This document shows positions 1 through 8,634 of a stretch of 64,000 bases of DNA, piece by piece. The notes below the pieces were generated by a model. That model had not been told where the DNA came from. It worked only from the letters and a program-made list of their open reading frames with translations, and ran no database searches. Where the stretch lies: positions 772,187-836,186 of the forward strand of contig NZ_JABASY010000001.1 of NCBI RefSeq assembly GCF_016107685.1. Reading direction: 5' to 3'. Both the position numbers and the translations under genes were made by a program. The stretch's first letter is position 1; each line of letters starts with the position of its first letter. This DNA comes from Brevibacterium yomogidense (GTDB lineage: Bacteria; Actinomycetota; Actinomycetes; Actinomycetales; Brevibacteriaceae).

Positions 1-516
1 CTCAAGGAGCGGTCGGTGGAATCGGTCGCGGTCATCACGGCGGCGGGAGTGCGGATGCCCGGCTACCTCACGGCGACGGGGCGGGCGATCATGGCGCACC
101 TGCCCAAGGCGGAGCTGTTGGCGGCGCTCCAGGGTGAGACGGAGTTCGTGAACAGGACCGGCCGGGGCCCGCGCACGTACTCGCAGCTGAGCGCGGAGCT
201 GTCGCTGACCAGGCGGCGCGGGCACGCGGTGGAGGACGGCGAGGTCACCCCTGGCGTGCGCACGGTCGCGGCGCCGGTGTTCGACGTGCTGGACCGGCCG
301 ATCGCGGCGATCGGGGTGAGCATCGCCGGTGGGGCCAGTGATGTGAGTGCCGCGGGTGTCCCTGATGTCGGCTCGGGCGGGGGCACGAGGGATGTGGGAA
401 TGAGCGACGCCGGTACGGTCGGGGCCGGCGTGGGCGGTGCAGATGTTCCTGACGCGGGACGGGTCGTGGAGCAGGTGCGGGAAACCGCAGTGGCGCTCAC
501 CTCACGCCTGCGCTGA
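1..516 (+). CDS. IclR-family transcriptional regulator, C-terminal part (5' truncated by window edge)
   Basis: The frame is open from base 1 (reads LKERSVES...), so the gene starts before the window. What is visible matches the IclR effector-binding domain: a 'GYLTATGRAIMAHL' segment, then 'RRRGHAVEDGEVTPGVRTVAAPVFD', the usual signature where ligand is sensed, and 'IAAIGVSIAG'. The DNA-binding winged helix must lie upstream. After residue ~112 there is an unusual Gly/Ala/Val/Asp-rich insertion before a final amphipathic helix, which is not typical of the family. It sits beside a proline-racemase-family remnant; IclR regulators often control hydroxyproline or aromatic catabolism, so the two may once have formed a unit (inference). 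Confidence 0.8.
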   Translation, partial: LKERSVESVAVITAAGVRMPGYLTATGRAIMAHLPKAELLAALQGETEFVNRTGRGPRTYSQLSAELSLTRRRGHAVEDGEVTPGVRTVAAPVFDVLDRPIAAIGVSIAGGASDVSAAGVPDVGSGGGTRDVGMSDAGTVGAGVGGADVPDAGRVVEQVRETAVALTSRLR

Positions 517-579
517 GGTCGGAACGCTGCCCGCGACCCGGCATGGCATCGTCTGCGCCCCACCGGGTCTCCTACGACT

Positions 580-930
580 TCACCGCAGTACGAATCCGGG
601 CACCAGCGGATCATCGGAATCGACCGTGAACGAGGATGTGCCTGTCGCGTAGGCCATGCCGGTGATCTCCGGGATGATCGCGTCGTGGCCGTCCGCGCGC
701 ACGTGGCCCACGCTGCGAGCGGTGAATTCCGACCCCACGATCGATCCGTGCCGCAGCTCCTGCCCCTCCTGCAACTGGCCTGCCGCCATGAGGGTAGCCA
801 GACGCGTCGCGCCTCCGGACCCGCATGGAGATCGGTTCACCTGGCCGTCCGCGAACACGGTGATGTTGCGCTGGTGCACGGCCTCGCCGCCCACCGGGGA
901 GAGATCCTTGTAGAGGCGCGGGGAGTGCTG
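580..930 (-). pseudogene. Proline racemase / hydroxyproline epimerase family remnant (C-terminal ~100 residues)
   Basis: The reading frame ending at 580 gives the C-terminal end of the proline racemase family: 'NITVFADGQVNRSPCGSGG' (containing the second catalytic Cys of these enzymes), 'SIVGSEFTAR', 'AIIPEITGMAYATG' and 'DDPLVPGF'. A full protein is ~310-340 residues; here only ~105 are present. An in-frame stop (TAG) lies just upstream, and nothing like the N-terminal half (with the first catalytic Cys) is found up to 1135. A short stretch upstream in another frame reads RLYKDLS, suggesting a frameshift. The consensus 'DRSPCGSGT' has drifted to NRSPCGSGG. I therefore read it as a decayed, 5'-deleted gene. 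Confidence 0.72.
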
Positions 931-1135
931 TGAGCAACTAATTGTGTCGGCAGGGAGTGTGCCGATCTCGGGGCGCGATTCTGCTTCTGAGTGCTCACTG
1001 TACTGACCCGTACGGTGCTGAAAACGATTCAGTCAATGAGGGAATCGCGCAGTCAACCTCGCAGGGCATGAGAGGGCCGCATCAGCTGCGCCTCTCCACC
1101 AGGTCAGACTTCTTTGGGGCCTAGCCATTGCCTGG

Positions 1136-1849
1136 TCAGGCCTCTTCGCCGGGAATCACGTCGTCGTCGGAGCCGCCGCGGTTCCGGCCTCCGCGGCCAG
1201 AGCCACCGAACTCGCCGGAGCCAGGCGCACCGGTTCCACCGAAGCCGCTCCCCGGACCGCCAGGACCACTGGACGTCTGGATCGCCAGCTTCCCGAGCCG
1301 CCAGCCGAGCATCATGACCGCCGCCCCGATGACGATGAGCAGGACACCCAGCGCCCACAGGAGCCCCGTGAGTGCGGCGGTCGGATTGAAGAGCGCGAGG
1401 AACCCGTAGGCCACCGCGAGCACGCCCGCGATGAGGGTCAGCCACCAGCCCCTGATCCCCATGCGCCGAACGCTCAGCGACAGTGCGACCGCGAGTCCGC
1501 CCACCAGCAGTGAGGCGAAGGCGACGAGGAAGACGATCGCCGCGCCCGCCGCCTCCGGGATGAACAGCAGCAGGATGCCCAACGCGGCAGGCACCAGCGT
1601 CCCCAGGATGCTCCCCTGCTTCCGGATGACGGACAGCACTGCGGACAGGACTGCGGACACCAGGAGCCAGACGGCGAACACGAACACGAACGCGGTCGCG
1701 GACTGGAACGGCCACACGAGGAACAGCACGCCCGCGAGCGTCGCGAAACCGCCCTGGATCATGAAGGACACCTGCAGCCGCTTGAGCATGCGCGTGAGGG
1801 TGTCCGGATCTCCGGCGGCGAAGAAGCCGCCTAGGGGCATCTGTGTCAT
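1136..1849 (-). CDS. DUF308 / HdeD-family multi-spanning membrane protein
   Basis: 237 residues with six hydrophobic segments between residues ~28 and ~190, arranged as repeated two-helix units as in the HdeD/DUF308 family (in enterobacteria HdeD is linked to acid resistance; role here unknown). The last ~45 residues are a Gly/Ser/Arg-rich cytoplasmic tail. Its ATG overlaps the TGA of murI (ATGA), so it is translationally coupled as the third gene of the HAD-murI-DUF308 operon. No enzymatic motif is present. Confidence 0.75.
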   Translation of the reverse strand: MTQMPLGGFFAAGDPDTLTRMLKRLQVSFMIQGGFATLAGVLFLVWPFQSATAFVFVFAVWLLVSAVLSAVLSVIRKQGSILGTLVPAALGILLLFIPEAAGAAIVFLVAFASLLVGGLAVALSLSVRRMGIRGWWLTLIAGVLAVAYGFLALFNPTAALTGLLWALGVLLIVIGAAVMMLGWRLGKLAIQTSSGPGGPGSGFGGTGAPGSGEFGGSGRGGRNRGGSDDDVIPGEEA

Positions 1850-2796
1850 GGTGTCTCCCTTTCCAGGAGTCGACGTCCGGCCGGGTACTCGCTCAACACC
1901 GACGGCAGGCGTCCTGATTCCCCCGACAGGTAAGTCGCAAGGATCCGTCCCGGGACAGCAGCGACGGGGCGGCCAGCCCGGTGGGGAGAGCCCCCGACGG
2001 CGGGAATTCCCGTGGGCGTGTCAGCGGCGCGGCTTCTCACGGTGGCGGCGACGGGGTCGGCCTCTGCGACCGGTTGGACGATCGGCGAGGTGGAAGAGCC
2101 CGCAGCGAGGTCGACCGCCCTCACCCGTCGCAGCGTCTGCGCGGCCACCGCATCGGGGGAGTCGAAGAGCGTCACCTCGTCGATCCCGCGACGCGCCAGT
2201 GCGTGTCGGATCCGATCCGCGACGAGCCCGTAGTGGGTGCACCCGAGCACCACGGAGGCGACGTCCGCAGGGGTGCGGGAGGCGGCCTCGGCGATGGCGG
2301 CCTCGATGCGGGCGGGTGAGCCGACCTCGACGGCCTCCGCCAGGCCCGAGGCCGCGACTCGGGTGACCGGCAGGTCCGCGGCGAAGGCGTCGATGAGGCG
2401 GCGCTGGTAGTCGCTCGCGGTCGTCGCGTCCGTGGCCCACACCGCGAACGGGCGGCCCGTCGCCGCGGCCGGCTTGATCGCGGGCACCGTCCCGATGATG
2501 GGGATGCGGGGTTCGAACTCGGCGCGCAGGGCGCTCAGCGTGTGGACGCTCGCGGTGTTGCAGGCGACGACGATCGCGTCGGGCTCCCACTGCGCCAGAG
2601 CGCGGCCGGAGCGCAGCACCGCGTCGGTGAGCTGCTGTGCGGAGAGCGCACCGTACGGCATGTTCCGCGGATCCATCGCGAGCACCAGGTCCGCGGACGG
2701 CTCGCGGGCCAGCAGCGCATCGGCGAAACCGACGAGCCCCAGACCGGAGTCGAGGAACCCGATGCGCAGGGGTGCGGCGGCAGCGGGCGGGGTCAC
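1846..2796 (-). CDS. murI: Glutamate racemase
   Basis: Interconverts L- and D-glutamate to supply D-Glu for peptidoglycan. Family hallmarks in order: 'GFLDSGLG' near the N terminus (proton-relay Asp16), 'PRNMPYG', 'VVACNTAS' with catalytic Cys79, and 'VVLGCTHYG' with catalytic Cys186 and the neighbouring His188. The length of 316 is slightly above the usual ~270 because of a Ser/Thr/Pro/Ala-rich C-terminal tail after ~residue 265. It starts at a GTG whose TGA overlap (GTGA) with the upstream HAD gene indicates coupled translation; the DUF308 gene overlaps its end in the same way. Confidence 0.93.
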   Translation of the reverse strand: MTPPAAAAPLRIGFLDSGLGLVGFADALLAREPSADLVLAMDPRNMPYGALSAQQLTDAVLRSGRALAQWEPDAIVVACNTASVHTLSALRAEFEPRIPIIGTVPAIKPAAATGRPFAVWATDATTASDYQRRLIDAFAADLPVTRVAASGLAEAVEVGSPARIEAAIAEAASRTPADVASVVLGCTHYGLVADRIRHALARRGIDEVTLFDSPDAVAAQTLRRVRAVDLAAGSSTSPIVQPVAEADPVAATVRSRAADTPTGIPAVGGSPHRAGRPVAAVPGRILATYLSGESGRLPSVLSEYPAGRRLLERETP

Positions 2797-3581
2797 GGCG
2801 TGTCCTGGGCGGTCGTGCCGGGCGACGACGTGGAGTCATCGTCCGAGGTGGGCCTGCCGGACGGGGTGGTGCCGTCGGTGGAGGGCCTTGCTGAGGCGGA
2901 GGGCTTTGCTGAGGCAGAGGCTTCGACGGGGGAGGCGGGAGCGTCGGTGGAGGACTTTGCGGACGTGGAGGCCTCGGCGGTGGGGGTGGGGGTGAGCAGG
3001 TGGGCGCGGCGGGCGGCTCGGCGCTGGCGGCGGGTCCGGCGGTCCAGGAAGGCGCGGATGTCTCGCAGCTGCGGTGTGGTGAGTCCGTCGCTGAAGCGGG
3101 GCGCGACCATGAGGAGGCGGTCGGGGTACGCGTCCGCGAAGTGCTCGTGCGTGACGGGGGCGGCGAGGTCGTCGTCGATCCAGATGGCTCGGCGGTCGGT
3201 GTCCTCGTCGAGCCACTCGCGCATGTGGAGCGCCTTCCACCAGACCTGCGGGTCGCCGGCGAACCTGTTGAACGAATCGTCCGGCATGGGCACGACGTCG
3301 AACGTGTGCCGGAACCCGAGTGCCGGCTCCAGCTCCTCCGTGCAGCGGTGCGACCACGTCGACAGCCAGACGATGTCGACATTGTGGGTCTCCACCAGGC
3401 GGTCGAGCGCGCGGACGATCCGGGGCCGGAAGTGGAGTTCGAACGCCCACGCCCGCGCCTTCTTCCGCCGCTCCCTCAGGAACCGCAGACCGGTGACCGG
3501 ATAGGAGTTGAGGACACCGTCGACGTCGAGGAACAGGGTCGCGTGGCCCTGGGTCCTCGCGATCGCGCCCGTCTCACTCAC
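2793..3581 (-). CDS. HAD-domain protein
   Basis: 262 residues, GTG start at 3581. 'LFLDVDGVLNSYP' near residue 18 is HAD motif I (nucleophile DxD), 'VWLSTWS' fits motif II (T/S) and 'IWIDDDL' fits the metal-binding motif IV, so the core residues of a HAD hydrolase fold are present. This matches the 'HAD domain in Swiss Army Knife RNA repair proteins' type of actinobacterial hypothetical protein (family assignment tentative). The C-terminal ~75 residues are low complexity (Ala/Ser/Pro/Thr repeats). It is first gene of a three-gene operon and overlaps murI by four bases. Substrate unknown. Confidence 0.72.
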   Translation of the reverse strand: MSETGAIARTQGHATLFLDVDGVLNSYPVTGLRFLRERRKKARAWAFELHFRPRIVRALDRLVETHNVDIVWLSTWSHRCTEELEPALGFRHTFDVVPMPDDSFNRFAGDPQVWWKALHMREWLDEDTDRRAIWIDDDLAAPVTHEHFADAYPDRLLMVAPRFSDGLTTPQLRDIRAFLDRRTRRQRRAARRAHLLTPTPTAEASTSAKSSTDAPASPVEASASAKPSASARPSTDGTTPSGRPTSDDDSTSSPGTTAQDTP

Positions 3582-3692
3582 ACCCCGAAGCCTACCGGCC
3601 CGTTCTGGAACAGGTCTGTGACGCGTGCGGCGCTGGGGGTGTGACGTGCGGCGCGGTCCAGTGGCATCAAAGTGGTGAGTGGGGACAGGCGT

Positions 3693-3750
3693 CAGGCCAG
3701 GGCAGGCCAGGGCAGGGCAGGGCAGGGCAGGCCAGGGCAGGCGCGGCCCA
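3693..3750 (+). repeat. G-rich short repeat with G-quadruplex motif
   Basis: The 194-bp gap between the HAD gene start (3581) and the next minus-strand gene holds repeated GGGCA and GGCCA units on the plus strand. Positions 3710-3727 read GGGCAGGGCAGGGCAGGG: four G3 runs separated by CA, a canonical short-loop G4 motif. It lies in the likely promoter/leader region of the HAD-murI operon, with the G runs on the non-transcribed-sense opposite strand. Confidence 0.7.
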
Positions 3751-3775
3751 GTGGCTTCAGCGCGACAAGTCCGCC

Positions 3776-4225
3776 TCAGAAGAGGATCGCCGGCGGGAAG
3801 ACCCAAAGCGCGACCAGTGCGACACCGGCGATGATCATCGCCCACGGGGGCCGCACCGGCTGCATGCCGTGGGCGGCGATGACGCTGCGTCGCTCCTGTT
3901 CGAGGCGCGCGTTCGGCCACAGGAGCGTGACCCGGACGACGATGTACGCCGTGAGGATTCCGGCGACGACCCACGCGAGCTGGGCCCAGCCCGGCAGCTC
4001 GAAGAGGATCCGGATCGCGAGGAAGCCCACGACCGCTGTGACGAGCGCCCCGAGCAGCCCGTTGCGTGTGATGCCTCGGGCGGCACGCGCGGACGCGAGC
4101 GAATGGCTGGCGGTTGCAGGCTGTGCACGATCCGTGGCGGCCGGGCGCAGCGCCCACGCGCAGGAGATCACCCAGCCCACGAGGACGAGCGCTCCGATGA
4201 GCGGCATGACGAGTTCCTGGTACAT
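3776..4225 (-). CDS. Small four-helix membrane protein, unknown function
   Basis: 149 residues with four predicted membrane segments (about residues 5-25, 55-77, 82-104 and 122-146) and a short basic/Ala-rich loop. I chose ATG at 4225 because AAGGAG sits 5-6 nt before it; a GTG at 4231 overlapping the previous stop is the alternative. It is coupled to the upstream beta-lactamase-fold hydrolase gene, so the two are probably one transcript. No recognisable family motif. Confidence 0.65.
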   Translation of the reverse strand: MYQELVMPLIGALVLVGWVISCAWALRPAATDRAQPATASHSLASARAARGITRNGLLGALVTAVVGFLAIRILFELPGWAQLAWVVAGILTAYIVVRVTLLWPNARLEQERRSVIAAHGMQPVRPPWAMIIAGVALVALWVFPPAILF

Positions 4226-4227
4226 GG

Positions 4228-5436
4228 TCACTCCTTCGTCTCTGCGGGGAAGGCTGGGTTCGGGGCTGCGGCGAGGTAGTCGAACGCGTCGTCGACCCAC
4301 GTCTCCGTGTCGCTGAGGACGATGACGGCGCGGCCGTCGGGCGTGTATCCCGCGAAGGAGCGGTAGCCCCCGGTGCCGCCGTTGTGCCAGGTGACGGCCG
4401 TTTTGTCGGCCGTGGAGGTGTGCCATGCGTAGCCGATCGTGTCCCCGTCGCCCAGGTCAGTGCGGGGTTCGACGGCGTCGGCTCCCGGCGCGCTGCCGTC
4501 CATGACGGCGCCCATCCAGATCGCCAGGTCGTGCGTGGTCGATCGGATGGAGCCTGCCGGTGCCTCCGCGCCCAGTGTCCACGGCCCCGTCCGCATGCCC
4601 TTGTTCGAGAACCCGGTCGGCGCGCCCGAGGGGAGATCCGCGTTCGTCTGCGGCACGATCGTCTCCTCCATGCCCAGGGGTTCCAGCAGGCGCTCGTGCA
4701 CCAGCTGCGGGTACGGGACGCCCGCGGCCTCGGCGACGGCATGGCCCAGCAGGGCGAAACCGGTGTTCGAGTACGTGTACGTGCCCGGGTCCGTGTCGAG
4801 GCCCGCGGCCCGGTCCAGCAGGCCGGGCAGGTCCTCGACGTATCCGTCGATGCGCAGGTAGACCCGCCAGAGCTGGGTGAGGGGGATCCGGTCTGCGGTC
4901 TGCGGCAGGCCGGTGTGCTGGGTCGCCAGCTGCTCCATCGTGAGTTCCCCCGCCGAGGTCCCCTCCAGTTCCCCGAACACCTCACCCAGGGTGGTCGTGG
5001 GGGTGAGTTCCCCGCGTTCCACGGCGTCGGCGAAGAGGGCCGCGGTGAAGGTCTTCGTGATGGATCCGATCTCGAACTGGTCGTGGGCGTCGGCGTCCCA
5101 GCCGGTGAAGCGGACGGTGCCGTCCGGGTCGATCGCGGCGGCGGACACGCTCTTGCGGTAGCCGGAGTCCAGGAGCGGGCCGAGGCCGGCGGCGAGCTGC
5201 TCGTCTCCTGTGGGCTCGACCGTGAGGCCGCGCTGCCACGGAGCGAAAGCGGTGACGGCGGCGAGTGTCGCAGCGGCGAGAGCGGCGGCGAGCACGCGAC
5301 GCCGGTTCGATGAGCGGGGTGCCGTGGCGTCATGTCCGGTCGACGGCATCGTGTGGTCGGGGCGGTGCGCGGTCTGTGCGGTGTCGTCCCCGTCAGCGGG
5401 GGTGCCGTCCGCCGGGGACGTGAGTGGGCGTGCCAT
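4228..5436 (-). CDS. Beta-lactamase-fold serine hydrolase (class C / D-Ala-D-Ala carboxypeptidase-like), secreted or membrane-anchored
   Basis: 402 residues. A cytoplasmic Ala/Thr/Pro-rich stretch precedes a hydrophobic segment (RRRVLAAALAAATLAAVTAF) that can act as a signal anchor. The extracytoplasmic domain carries the penicillin-binding-like catalytic set: 'SITK' (SxxK nucleophile), 'YSNTG' (YxN) and 'HNGGTGG' (HxG). Such proteins act on D-amino-acid peptides or esters of the cell wall; true antibiotic resistance cannot be inferred. The start at 5436 is supported by GAGGAG 5 nt upstream; an in-frame ATG at 5526 has no such site. A membrane-protein gene follows with coupled translation. 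Confidence 0.82.
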   Translation of the reverse strand: MARPLTSPADGTPADGDDTAQTAHRPDHTMPSTGHDATAPRSSNRRRVLAAALAAATLAAVTAFAPWQRGLTVEPTGDEQLAAGLGPLLDSGYRKSVSAAAIDPDGTVRFTGWDADAHDQFEIGSITKTFTAALFADAVERGELTPTTTLGEVFGELEGTSAGELTMEQLATQHTGLPQTADRIPLTQLWRVYLRIDGYVEDLPGLLDRAAGLDTDPGTYTYSNTGFALLGHAVAEAAGVPYPQLVHERLLEPLGMEETIVPQTNADLPSGAPTGFSNKGMRTGPWTLGAEAPAGSIRSTTHDLAIWMGAVMDGSAPGADAVEPRTDLGDGDTIGYAWHTSTADKTAVTWHNGGTGGYRSFAGYTPDGRAVIVLSDTETWVDDAFDYLAAAPNPAFPAETKE

Positions 5437-5588
5437 GGTTCTCCTCTGGTGAGGTGGGAGAGGACGTTGGACGAGGGGACGGAGACGTGTCGTGGGGGGG
5501 GTGGTCGTGCGGTGGGTCGCGGTCACGCGGTGAGTACGTGGTCGTGTGGTCGCGGCGTGGTCGTGCGGTGAGGTGATCCCCCTGCGGG

Positions 5589-6197
5589 TCAGGTGGTCGC
5601 GGCCATGATGAGGGCGAGAAGCGGGATGGTGCGGTCGCCGGGGACCTCCCAGCGGCCTCGGCGGGGGGAGCGGAGCCAGCCGGCGGAGGCGAGCTGATTG
5701 AGGTGGTGGTAGACCTGCCCACTGGTGCCCAGGCCGGGCAGGGCGGACAGGTCCGCCGTGGCGTGTGTGCCAGTGAGCACCGCCTGGAGGAGGGCGAGCC
5801 GCACGGGGTGGGCCAGCGCCGTGAGTGCTGGAGCCGCATCCGCGAAGTCCGCGTCGAGCACCGTGTCCGTCGGCAGCGCGTACTGCCAGCGGTAGCCGCC
5901 TTCACCAGCCGACATCGTGCCGCCGTAGAGGACGACGTCATCGTCCGGGTAGCGCTCCTGCAGGCCGGTGAGGACCCAATACGGGTCATCGGTCGACGAA
6001 GTGGGCCCGTCGCCGTCTGCCGCGTGCGCTGCTGCGGCCTCGGAGGTCGCGACGGCCTCCGAGGCCTCTGCCGTCCCGGCGCCTGCTTCAGCACCAGTAG
6101 CGGCACCAGTGCCCGAGCGCGGTTCGAGCTTGTCCACGCGCGCCTCCAATGCGGCGATGCGCGCCTGGAGTTCTGCGGTGCTATCGGTCGTTGCCAT
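5589..6197 (-). CDS. ArsR/SmtB-type winged-helix regulator with coiled-coil N terminus
   Basis: 202 residues. Residues ~8-27 form a short coiled coil (ELQARIAALEARVDKLE), followed by an Ala/Glu-rich linker. The C-terminal half is a winged helix: 'ALAHPVRLALLQAVL' opens the ArsR DNA-binding domain, then 'LSALPGLGTSGQVYHHLNQLASAGWL' is the helix-turn-helix and wing. No metal-binding Cys pair is seen, so it probably does not sense metals. A dyad sits within 30 bp of the start, suggesting autorepression. Possible targets are the downstream hydrolase genes and the divergent oxidoreductase. Confidence 0.8.
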   Translation of the reverse strand: MATTDSTAELQARIAALEARVDKLEPRSGTGAATGAEAGAGTAEASEAVATSEAAAAHAADGDGPTSSTDDPYWVLTGLQERYPDDDVVLYGGTMSAGEGGYRWQYALPTDTVLDADFADAAPALTALAHPVRLALLQAVLTGTHATADLSALPGLGTSGQVYHHLNQLASAGWLRSPRRGRWEVPGDRTIPLLALIMAATT

Positions 6198-6204
6198 GAC
6201 CCTA

Positions 6205-6224
6205 AACTACGGAAGTACGTAGTT
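6205..6224. promoter_or_regulatory. Candidate operator of the ArsR-type regulator
   Basis: AACTAC and GTAGTT half-sites separated by eight bases form a perfect dyad 8-27 bp upstream of the regulator's ATG. A further AACTACG half-site occurs near 6276, beside a CGCAG/CTGCG dyad at about 6281-6296. The position would let the regulator repress itself and perhaps the divergent gene at 6458. Confidence 0.5.
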
Positions 6225-6295
6225 ACGTGTCAAGTGGGTTGAGGGGCGGCGCCACCACCTACGACAAACTTTCAGAACTACGCAGCTATAACTGC

Positions 6296-6428
6296 GCAGC
6301 TGGCGAGCGGACGTGCAGCTGGCGAGCGAGCGTGTAGTTGGCGAGCGGACGTGCGGCTGGCGAGCGGACATGCAGCTGGCGAGCGAGGGTGTAGCTGGCG
6401 AAGAAACATGCAGGTGGCGCTCGAACAC
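6296..6428. repeat. Seven tandem copies of a 19-bp unit
   Basis: Seven consecutive 19-bp units, close to GCAGCTGGCGAGCGGACGT, fill 6296-6428 exactly, with 1-5 changes per copy. The unit length is not a multiple of three and no gene spans it. It lies between the ArsR gene and the start of the divergent oxidoreductase (6458), that is, in the promoter region of the latter. Confidence 0.9.
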
Positions 6429-6457
6429 GCCGCTCGCCCGCGCACTACGCTGGCGGC

Positions 6458-8062
6458 ATGAGCCCCAGGCCTGCGCGCCACACGCCCGAACCGCACTCTC
6501 CCGCACCCCACACGTCCTCCGACGTCGACGCGGTGATCGTCGGCTCCGGCCCCAATGGCCTCGCCGCAGCCGTCACCCTGGCCCGCGCCGGTCTGTCCGT
6601 CATCGTCCTCGAAGCGGAATCGACTCCGGGCGGCGGTGCCCGCACCATCGACCTGGGCCTGGCCCCCGGCCTCACCCACGACCTCTGCGCGGCGGTGCAC
6701 CCCCTGGCCGTCGCGAGTCCCTTCTTCCGCGCCTTCGACCTTCCCGCCCGGGGCGTCGACCTCATCACCCCGGGCATCTCCTACGGCCAGCCGCTGGAGG
6801 GCGGGCGGGCGGCGCTCGCCCACCGGGACCTCGGGCGCACCGCCGCGGAGCTGGGTGCGGACGGCCCCGCGTGGACGCGCTTCTTCGGCCCCCTGCTCGA
6901 CGCGCCGGACGCGGTCGTCGCGCTGGCGCTGGGTGACAAGCGGTCCCTCCCGGACCTCGGCGGTGTGGCCGGTCTCCGCGCGGCGGCCGCCTTCGGGGCG
7001 CGCGTCGCGACCGAGGGCACTCCGCTGTGGAACCTGCCGTGGCGCACGGAGGAGGCGAAGGCCCTGCTCACAGGGGTCGCCACGCACGCGATCGGCCGCC
7101 AGCCCTCGCCCACGACCGCCGGCACCGGCCTGCTGCTGGCCGCGCTCGCCCACGCGGGCGGCTGGCCGCTGCCCGTGGGTGGCTCCCAGGCCCTCACGAA
7201 CGCGCTCATCGCGGACCTCGAGGCGCACGGCGGCGAGGTGCACACGCGCACCCGGGTCCGCACACTCGCGGACATCCCACCGGCCCGTGCCGTCCTCTTC
7301 GACACCACCGCCGAGGCCGCAGCCGCCCTTCTCGGCGACTCCCTCCCCAGCCCGGTCGCCCGAGGACTGCGGCGACTGGGGCACGGACCGGGAGCGGCGA
7401 AGGTGGACCTCGTCCTCGACGGGCCGATCCCGTGGGCGGAGGGGCGCCTCGGCGATGCCGGCACCGTGCACGTGGGCGGGACGCGGGAGGAGATGGCCGC
7501 TGCGGAGGCCCAGGTCGTGAAGGGGCGGATGCCCGCCCGGCCGGTCGTGCTCGTGAGCGATCCGGGACGGTTCGACGCGTCGCGGGTGGTGAACGGGCTG
7601 CGGCCGGTGTGGGCGTATGCGCACGTGCCGGCGGATTGCCCGATCGACCCGACACGGTTCGTGCTCGCGCAGCTGGAGAGGTTCGCGCCGGGCGTCGGGG
7701 ACCGGGTCGTCACGGTGCGGGGGACGCCGGCGAATGAGATGGCCGAGCACAACGCGAACCTTGTGGGCGGAGACATCAGCGGGGGACGGTTGAACGTCCT
7801 GCGGCTCGCCGCGCGACCGCGGTTCGCGTGGAACACGAAGAGGCTGGCGGGTGCAGCGGGTGCTGCGGGGTCTGCGGGTACGACGGGGTCCGCGGCCTCG
7901 GCACAGCCTGCCGCGTACTTGTGCTCGGCGGCGACGACCCCGGGTCCCGGCGTTCACGGGATGGCCGGCTACTTCGCGGCGAGGGAAGCGCTCGCCCAGG
8001 TGTTCGGGATCCGGGAGGACGTGCCGTTGGGGCCAGAATCGACATCCGAGAGGAGATCATGA
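6458..8062 (+). CDS. FAD-dependent phytoene-dehydrogenase-like oxidoreductase (COG1233 / PYROXD2-like)
   Basis: 534 residues. A Rossmann FAD-binding motif 'VIVGSGPNGLAAAVTLA' lies at about residue 26 followed by 'VLEAESTPGGGART', the typical continuation in phytoene dehydrogenase-related amine-oxidase-fold proteins. The C terminus contains 'GPGVHGMAGYFAAREAL', the second FAD-contact motif. No carotenoid genes are nearby, so the substrate is unknown and a carotenoid role should not be assumed. The stop overlaps the ATG of the next membrane-protein gene (ATGA). Confidence 0.85.
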   Translation: MSPRPARHTPEPHSPAPHTSSDVDAVIVGSGPNGLAAAVTLARAGLSVIVLEAESTPGGGARTIDLGLAPGLTHDLCAAVHPLAVASPFFRAFDLPARGVDLITPGISYGQPLEGGRAALAHRDLGRTAAELGADGPAWTRFFGPLLDAPDAVVALALGDKRSLPDLGGVAGLRAAAAFGARVATEGTPLWNLPWRTEEAKALLTGVATHAIGRQPSPTTAGTGLLLAALAHAGGWPLPVGGSQALTNALIADLEAHGGEVHTRTRVRTLADIPPARAVLFDTTAEAAAALLGDSLPSPVARGLRRLGHGPGAAKVDLVLDGPIPWAEGRLGDAGTVHVGGTREEMAAAEAQVVKGRMPARPVVLVSDPGRFDASRVVNGLRPVWAYAHVPADCPIDPTRFVLAQLERFAPGVGDRVVTVRGTPANEMAEHNANLVGGDISGGRLNVLRLAARPRFAWNTKRLAGAAGAAGSAGTTGSAASAQPAAYLCSAATTPGPGVHGMAGYFAAREALAQVFGIREDVPLGPESTSERRS

Positions 8063-8535
8063 GGACTGCAGCAGCGTTGGTGACAAGTGTGGTTCTGCTC
8101 CTCATCGGAGTCGCTCTGCTGGTGACGGTCCAAGGGGGACCGCTCATCGACGGGCTGCGATACGCCCTGGATCAGAGCCCGGTTCTGCTGCCTCCGGCCC
8201 TCGCCACGGGTGTGGTGACCGCAGTGCTCTCCAGGTGGCTCGGCATGGTGGGGCAGACGATCGTGGCCGTGCCCCTCTACCTCGTCCTCATGAATGTCGC
8301 GGGAGACATCTACGGGCGGCTCACGTGGATCGAGCCGATGGGGCTGTTCTACGTCTATTACGCGGGGCCGCCCTCGGTCGTCCTCTTCGTCCTGCTGGCG
8401 ATCGTGCTCGGGAGGCTGCGGAAACGGGCGCGACCGGAAGGTTCAGCGCGACCGGAAGGTTCAGGGCTACCGGAAGGATCAGCGCCGCCGGCGGAGGGCC
8501 GGGCGCAGGCAGACGGCACGGTGCCGCCAGGGTGA
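8059..8535 (+). CDS. Small four-helix membrane protein, unknown function
   Basis: 158 residues starting at the ATG that overlaps the preceding stop; GAGAGGAG lies just upstream. Four hydrophobic segments (about residues 3-23, 36-55, 57-77, 93-115) are followed by a basic stretch and a short hexapeptide repeat (RPEGSA/RPEGSG/LPEGSA). The layout resembles the other small membrane protein of this window (3776-4225) without clear sequence identity. Probably co-transcribed with the oxidoreductase. Confidence 0.68.
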   Translation: MRTAAALVTSVVLLLIGVALLVTVQGGPLIDGLRYALDQSPVLLPPALATGVVTAVLSRWLGMVGQTIVAVPLYLVLMNVAGDIYGRLTWIEPMGLFYVYYAGPPSVVLFVLLAIVLGRLRKRARPEGSARPEGSGLPEGSAPPAEGRAQADGTVPPG

Positions 8536-8634
8536 CCCGGAGACGACAGAGCTCTCAGTTCAGGCCGATCCCGCATCGGCCCGCGGATCCCTCTGCCTCC
8601 CGGCTCTCCACGGTTCCCAGCTCTCACGCTTCCT

